Positions 57,790 through 64,000 of a stretch of DNA of 64,000 bases are shown here, piece after piece (the first letter of the stretch is position 1; the number at the start of each line of letters is the position of its first letter). The stretch is from NCBI GenBank assembly GCA_964017235.1, contig OZ024929.1:161371609-161435608 (forward strand), in the 5' to 3' direction. The notes under the pieces were generated by a model. It was not told the DNA's origin, searched no databases, and saw nothing but the letters and a program-made list of their open reading frames with translations. The translations under genes were made by a program, and so were the position numbers. Origin of the DNA: Sabellastarte sp. h YS-2021. Its lineage: Eukaryota > Annelida > Polychaeta > Sabellida > Sabellidae.

Positions 57790-59580
57790 CCAGCAAAGCC
57801 AAATAATCTTATAACTCCCTGCTCCATGTTAGGAATTTCTTGAGATTAACTATTAGTAACAAAAAATTGGTGGAACCTACCATTCGTGCTGTCTTCTTGG
57901 GCATTTTGGTGGATACTGTGGATGGTACAGTTTCAATTCCGTTAGACAAATTGGGCGATGTCCAACGCATGGTCTCAGAATGGAAACATAAACACACTTG
58001 CTCCAGAAGGCAACTTCAATCACTATTAGGGGTTTTGTTTTACATTCACAAGTGCATCAAGCCAGCTAGGTGCTTACTCAATACAATGCTGCCAGTTTTG
58101 CATCACACCTCAAATCCAGCTTGCATTATCCTCACAGATGAATTCCACAAAGATTTGTGTTGGTTCGATAAGTTCTTACCCATGTTCATTGCATGGTCAC
58201 AACCATGTGGAGTTTGTACTCAAATTGGATACGTGTTTGACAGGACTGGAGGTTGTTGGTCCAAATTTTTTTACCTAAATCTAGATACAGTCCATCTTGA
58301 AATGCCATATATATTGATGGCAGTTTGCTTGTTTGGACGTTCCTGGAGTGGACGTCGCGTTTTGATAAAATGCGACAATGACACAGTGGTCCTTCAGTTG
58401 GTTAGACCCTTTCTGGGTGCGTGCACCCAGAATATATGGCTTGAAGCAGCTATTCATGACATTGATACAATACATCCACGTCATGGGCAAGAACAATTGC
58501 ACTGTGGATTTGTTGTCCAGTTGGACCAATTCTGATCAAAAGGTGCAGAAATTGTTGTCACTCATATGGATTCCAGTTGACCTGTCATACACCCATATAG
58601 ATCTGGATATATAATCATAATGCTGCAGATACTATACTTTGTTTTGTAGAATGGGAGGAGCTGGTTCATCTGTCCCAGCAAGCTAACCACAGGGTTAAGT
58701 CTGCCTTTAGGCCCAGAACCAAGAAGTGTTATGTCATGCTATTTGGGACTTTTGTAGCTTTCTGCATTTGTTCTCAAGCTTAGGTGTCATTGTTGTCTTT
58801 GTCATGTATCATGCCATATTTAGAGTTTCTGGTACATAACAATGTTTCACTACATACATTGTCTAACCATTTGTCCACCATCAAGACTATGGCAGTTGTG
58901 TACAATCTTCGGTTTCAAAATTTGGACCATCCAAAAATTAGATACTTTTTGAAGTCCCTTAAAATCACCAGAACCATTTCAGTCACAAAAAGAAATATCA
59001 TTCCATTAGGGATTCAAAAGCCAATATATTCTTGTGTACCCATTTCAAAGATGCAATAGTGTATAAAGCAATGTGTCTTACTGCTTTCTTTGGGGTTTTC
59101 CGTCTTGTAAATATGGCTCCCCATGCAATTTCACAATTTCACAGCTCCAGACATTTCACCAGTGCTGATGTGTTCTTTGCCCTATGTTTGGTCCAATTGC
59201 TGATAAAATGGTCTAAGACAATTCAGAACAGAGACGATTATTAGTTAATTACACTCCCAAAGTTGGGACCCTCACCAATCTGCTCTTATAAGGCCTTTAA
59301 GTCACTGTTTCGATTGTATGCTCCAGACAAACACACCTCTTTCTTCCAAGTGAAAGTAGCTTCAGGTTACCAGACCATGACCGTCAGAAAAGTTTTTTCA
59401 TGCTTTAATACCCTAATGGGTCTCCCCAGTAATTTTTATAAGTTTCACGCTTTCCAGCACTTTGGTGCCACCCTGACTTATGAAGCCCATGTTCCTGTGG
59501 AGGATATTAAAGGACATGGCACCTGGGCATCGGACTGCATTTGGACGTACATTAAGTCAAACTGGGAACCTGGATAGAAG
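57790..59580 (+). mobile_element. DIRS-like tyrosine-recombinase retroelement, decayed
   Basis: Plus strand. Frame 57840-58474 encodes the end of a reverse transcriptase (FLGILVDTVDGTVSIPLDKL; RRQLQSLLGVLFYIHKCIKP) and RNase H (RRVLIKCDNDTVVLQLV; NIWLEAAIHDID). A frameshift near 58475 then continues with MGKNNCTVDLLSSW. After a gap, 58784-59056 and 59032-59577 encode the recombinase: N-terminal helices (YLEFLVHNNVSLHTLSNHLS), the first catalytic Arg in FFGVFRLVNMAP, and KFHAFQHFGATLTYE ... DIKGHGTWASDCIWTYI with the Tyr nucleophile. The HxxR motif reads HAFQ, so the second Arg is lost (CAG for CGG, as expected from CpG decay). Several stops and shifts; the 5' part of the element is missing. 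Confidence 0.85.
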
Positions 59581-61219
59581 GTTGCTCATGCATTTCCACG
59601 CATGCTCTCTGCTGCTGTGTGATACTCATATTGCCACTACCATGTTTGGGGTGCATCTTGTTATCATAAACAATTCCTGCATATACCTTATAAACTTTGA
59701 TTATAAATTTTCTTTTAACTGGTAACATGATAAATTATTTTCATGCTTGTCTATCTTCACATTACATGTTATGCATTCTTAGTGTTATACATACATAGTC
59801 TGTCTTCAGACTAGATATATTCTTACAAAAGGGGTTTGTCTTATGCCAGATCAAGAAGTTTTTGGCCTGATATATACTCTTAATGGGATTATATATTTCG
59901 ACCTTCTTGGGTTAGAAGTAGTCTCATCAGAGGCTGAAGGGTTGTTTTGTCTGACCGCTCAAGGTGCCAAAAATGGCTTCGGCAAGCTTCAGATTTATCT
60001 GATGCACCGCATAATAGCCAGATTTTTTTTTATATCATATTGACATTTTCTTTCTTGTAAACGTTATGCATGAAATTTCAGCTCTCATATATAAGCCTAA
60101 ATAGATTGCTACTGTAATAACATGAAAATAAGATAAATATTTTCTACAAACAAAGTGACCCACTTCATGAATGTTTTATTCAGTTTTTCTGCATCTTTTT
60201 TCAAAGGTTTTGAGCAATTGCGGCTGAATGAAGGTTAGACATAAACTTTTATATTCAAAAACAAACTGTCCCCAGGAAATGGAAAGAAATATGCTACTGG
60301 AAGTAAATAATTTGACTGCAGAATTAATTGTCCCTGCATTAGCAAGAGTATTGTAAGGTTAGAGGAAACATCACACAAAATTGCAATACTAAGATAGGTC
60401 TTGCGAATTGCATTTACATATTGGCTTTTTCGGGGAAGAGGGAGATTTGAGGTATTTTTTTAGTTTGTATTTGTGGGTTATCACAACTCACTCTGCTCTA
60501 TTTTCGAGAATTGGCCATTTAAAAAAATCATTTTGTTTGTTCATGTGACCCTCATACATCAATATATATATGAAAAGAATTGATTTGTCACAATTTTTTC
60601 CAAAAGTAATTTTGTCTCATTCTGTTTTCGAGACATCAGAAATTAAAAAAAAATGGTTTTGGGGGTCATACGACCCTAGGATATCAAGATATGGAAAAGT
60701 TAATTTTTAATATGCAAGTAACAGTGGCCCTGTCTCACTCTGTTTCGAGATATCAGCCACTTATTTAAAAAATCCCTTTTGGGAGGTCCTGTAACCTGGA
60801 ATACTGAAATATATCTATTTTTAATATATACATTTTTCTACATATATTATAAAGAGGGATGCCCAAATATTAAAAAAGCTGTTCTTTTCACATTCACTAA
60901 ACTGAAGATGTGGCAGAGCCCTAGTGGGTCAACATTTGCTGGATCTCACTCTGTTTTCTTATTTTATCTAATCTAATCCAATCTAATCTACTGCTTTTCA
61001 GGGGCAATATCTTCCCCGCTAATGGGACCGAGATTTTGACCATTGTTTAAAGAATTAATTTTTGGGTCATGTGACCCTGGGCTGTCGAAATATACAAAAA
61101 GATGATTTTAGATATATGATGTCCAGTCGTCTTTGCATAGCCCTAGGTGGTCCAAAGTGCTCAAAGTCACTCTATTTTGCTCTGTTTTTGAGATAGTTAG
61201 AATAACAAGAACATAATAT
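59581..61219. other. Gene-free stretch with tandem repeats
   Basis: 59.6-60.4 kb has no recognisable content; it may be the 3' flank of the DIRS element. From about 60.48 to 61.2 kb irregular units of roughly 120-225 bp share 'tctcactctgttttcgagat', 'atcagccatttaaaaaaat' and 'catgtgaccct', near 60487, 60617, 60735, 60944 and 61169. Confidence 0.6.
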
Positions 61220-62070
61220 GGTTAAAGCAAGAACACTCATGAGGCATATTTCTGCCAAGGCACGTAATTGTAAGTAAATGGGACAATTCTGGGGCCGATT
61301 TCACTAAGGGACTTAAACTAAGTCCCTCTATTGGCTAAGTCAGGGACTTAAATATAAGAATTTGGTCTGAGACTTTAAATGGATTTCACAAAGGTGACTT
61401 AGTTAAGTTCAAGCTTATCAACTAACCACAGTGGTTTTCTATGTCATGTGACCTTTTATATCTATTCAAAATATAATATTGGTGCCATATATCCTTCATT
61501 TGATGTATTTTATCTAAGGATAAGGGCTGTTTTGAAATGAAAAACCTTGTTGCCACATATCAACTTCCCGAAGACCACTTTAGTCAGGTGTTCTGTGTAA
61601 TTATATTTTATTTACAGCCATTTCAAATTTTGAAGTGGAGAAAAGTTTATGGCGGCCATATTTAAGTCCTCTTTACAAAATTTAAGCCCACTACCTCCCA
61701 GACTTAAAGTTAAGTCCACTGACTTAGCAATTTCATGGACTTAGCTGCTTTGTGAAATCTGCTAAGTCTAAGACCACAGACTTAACATTCTTTTGACAAA
61801 AATTAAGACCAAAGTCTTAAATTTAAGTCTAAATCTGGACTAAAGTTCCTTTGTGAAACCGGCCCCTGATGATTGTTTCTATTCAGATGGTTATTCAGAT
61901 GACTGTCAAATTTAATGGGATCTAAGTTGGACCACGACCCACCTTCTGCAGATCTGATCTGTTCTTTTTCAGGAATATCCAATCAGTAGTATTTACATAA
62001 TACTGCTACCAAACGGACAAACAGTGAAACAGACCAAATATCATGAAAATAATAACGTCTCGGCAGAGAT
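61220..62070. repeat. Dispersed repeat copy 3, split by a MITE
   Basis: The left part is 61220-61288 ('ctgccaaggcacgtaattgt') and the right part 61869-62070 ('ttcagatgactgtcaaattt', 'aatgggatctaagttggacc', 'aataacgtctcggcagagat'). The two parts together match the copy at 45270-45545, so the 580 bp between them is an insertion. Confidence 0.75.
61289..61868 (-). mobile_element. MITE with CAGGGGCCGA ends, copy 2 (inverted)
   Basis: Reverse complement of 38932-39520 along its whole length, including 'atggcggccatatttaagtc' and both termini (CTGGGGCCGATTTCAC / ccggcccctg). It is inserted within a dispersed repeat, which makes it younger than that repeat copy. Confidence 0.85.
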
Positions 62071-62948
62071 AATAACAAAAAGCTAATTACTCGGGCATTT
62101 TGTCACTGTGGTCACAAAATCAACTAGGCCAAATATAAGGTAAATTGGCCCAGCCAGTAAGAACTTATACAGGGAAAGTGAAGACTGGTGGCTTCCGGAG
62201 CTGGCTGAAAACATATAAGCTTCCCTAGCATTTATCCGTCATTATTTATATTTTGTTACTAATGTTACTTTTACTATGTCTGTGCCAAGTATTATGTTTG
62301 TATATTATGTACATTTTACACAGCAATTGAAAAACAAAATTAAAATGGACACACTTCATGCTAATCCATGTAGTGTGCAAGAACCATCAACTGCTAGGAT
62401 GATATGGGTCACTACTTGATGGTGTTTGAAAGTCAACGTTGGTAGTAAATATGTTATTTAGGTTCTTTGGAATATAGATTTTTATGAAAACAAAACAAAT
62501 CATGTTGGCAAGTGTAAGTGGATTTTTATATAAAATGCTCGAATTGGGCTATCAACATACCAGGATCAGCGTTTCCACAGAAAGACATCTCTGTGTTTAC
62601 AACTTATTGACGTTGAACACGACTCCTTCATGACAAGATTGATGTGATGATTATTAACTGTGTTTGTCTTCAGTAGTGTTCCTTTTGCCAAATAGTGCAC
62701 TTGGAATAATGGGACAATGAGACAAACTCTCAAGTGCATTGGGTTCTTTATCACAGTGTGTCTTAAGTGGATAGGTAAATATTTATGCCACAGTATCAAT
62801 AAAGAGGAGTATCCTAAATCTTTCGGAAACATACACACTTTATTTTAAAAAATATTATAAAAAAAGTAGAGGTTAACTGTTATTGTTGAATTAATTTTGC
62901 AGTGACCAATATCAGTGACGAATATTTGCATGGATCATATCCCCACAG
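62071..62948. other. Gene-free stretch
   Basis: No repeat family or exon recognised. It should be intron if the exon at 62949 is real. Confidence 0.5.
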
Positions 62949-63065
62949 GAATTGGAGACAATGTGGAAGGCAGCTGTAAACACAGCAGAACACACAAACC
63001 ATCGCCAACTGGTCATGTTTAAAAAGTTCTCCTACTATGATTCAGATCTGGACGAGGAGTACTGA
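62949..63065 (+). CDS. Probable terminal exon of an unidentified gene
   Basis: After acceptor 'catatccccacag', one frame encodes 38 residues (ELETMWKAAVNTAEHTNHRQ then LVMFKKFSYYDSDLDEEY) and ends in TGA at 63063-63065. The residue mix, acidic tail and lack of similarity to any repeat in the window look like the C-terminus of a real protein, and GC content rises locally. Other exons of this gene were not found; they may lie to the left, possibly with the transporter gene nested in an intron. I do not recognise the family. Confidence 0.55.
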   Translation, partial: ELETMWKAAVNTAEHTNHRQLVMFKKFSYYDSDLDEEY

Positions 63066-64000
63066 TGAGGAGGCCCTAATTTCTTTGAAAATATGGCCAT
63101 TAACTGATGAAGAGAGACAGCAATTACAACACCTTTGCTGCACCCATTGGCGGAGGCAGGTTAAATAGTTTGATTCCTGCACTGTAAGCGAGTATTCATA
63201 AACTTTTCCTCCTAATGTTTGGCTCACATTTCTCTGTTTTATCATCTCCAGTGTAGTTTTGACAAAGTTCACCAGGGCAGACAAGGTCCGGGGATGGAGT
63301 AAAGTCATAATAGAAGATACACCATAATTTTATTATTTTGTCACAAAGGAAACAAGAAATTGCCATGTTACCAACAACATAGAATATATCAGAAACATAC
63401 GCTGAATATTGTCACTGTATTATTAGCAGAAGCAAAGAACTAAAAACTTTTAAACACTTCTGCATTGGTGGCTGATAAACAGCCACATTTCAGGTTTAAA
63501 GAAAGATTTACAGGATGGACAAGTGTATTATGTTGGCAGATATTAAACGGCAGTGTTGTCACTAAACCAGACCAATATTTTACCACTAAGGTTACTGTCC
63601 TTAATTTAAATAAGACATGACTTTGTAAAATGAATAGTTTAGGATGCGAAGGCATTCACAAAGAATGATAAGTCAAAGTCAGCAACACAAAAGTATTAGT
63701 GTACCAGAAATTGAGATAGATTGGTCTAGTTTGGACTGATGCACTTAATCAGTTTTCCTGTGCTATTGTGTTTAGTCCAAATGGTATTGATTTTCAACAC
63801 TTGGAGATTATATGTAATTGGCATAATAATAACAACAATATAGAAGATATTATTTATATATTTATTATATATAATTCATTATGTATTATATTAATAGTGG
63901 TGAGTAGTTAAAAATATACACATTTATTATAATTTATTTAATATATAATGACATTATCTATAGGATGGTTATTATTATATTATTTATGTTAATAAATAAC
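63066..64000. other. Probable 3' flank and AT-rich end
   Basis: The first part would be the 3' untranslated region of the preceding exon. From about 63.82 kb the sequence is nearly all A and T, with 'tatttattatatataat' type runs. Minus-strand open frames here (63042-63308, 63440-63655) have no supporting features. Confidence 0.5.

Noticed and set aside
58281-58529. Minus-strand open frame
   Set aside because: Antisense shadow of the DIRS RNase H region.

Overview
The window is eukaryotic and animal. It is AT-rich, its two recognisable genes are split by GT-AG spliceosomal introns, and most of the rest is repeats and decayed transposons. The mix (Helitron-like elements with satellite-like cores, DIRS-type tyrosine-recombinase retroelement, CR1/L2-like LINE, hAT-like and TA-inserting MITEs) suggests a lophotrochozoan, most likely a marine bivalve mollusc. 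That placement is inference; nothing here names the species.

Host genes. (1) Plus strand, 20678-31119: the last two exons of an auxilin / cyclin-G-associated-kinase type protein, encoding its clathrin-uncoating J domain. The two exons are split by a 10.2 kb intron packed with transposons. (2) Minus strand, 56028-40528: a full SLC5-family sodium-coupled monocarboxylate-type transporter. I could assemble 15 exons with consistent phases into 596 residues; one intron uses a GC donor. (3) Plus strand, 62949-63065: a probable terminal exon of an unidentified gene. A weaker candidate terminal exon lies at 549-668.

Layout. 1-553: tandem repeat cut off abruptly. 0.7-3.9 kb: featureless apart from a SINE-like scrap. 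3.9-14.05 kb: two Helitron-like elements of one family with satellite-like cores and nested insertions. 14.7-16.4 kb: foldback element inserted at TA. 16.5-17.7 kb: LINE remnant (minus). 20.7-31.1 kb: auxilin J-domain exons; their intron holds a 953 bp element with a 9 bp target duplication, a 1.2 kb hAT-like element and a nested cluster of a second hairpin-start repeat family carrying a 133 bp array. 33.3-34.4 kb: third Helitron-like copy with a nested MITE. 38.9-42.3 kb: three MITEs and a GC-rich palindromic block around the 3' end of the transporter gene. 40.5-56.0 kb: transporter. 57.8-59.6 kb: decayed DIRS-like element. 60.5-62.1 kb: tandem repeats and a repeat with a nested MITE. 62.9-63.1 kb: unidentified terminal exon.

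The two recognised genes are unrelated in function (vesicle uncoating; solute uptake) and show no operon-like link. The most unusual content is the repeat architecture: two families whose 5' ends are hairpins, whose 3' ends echo one hairpin arm, and which enclose tandem arrays.
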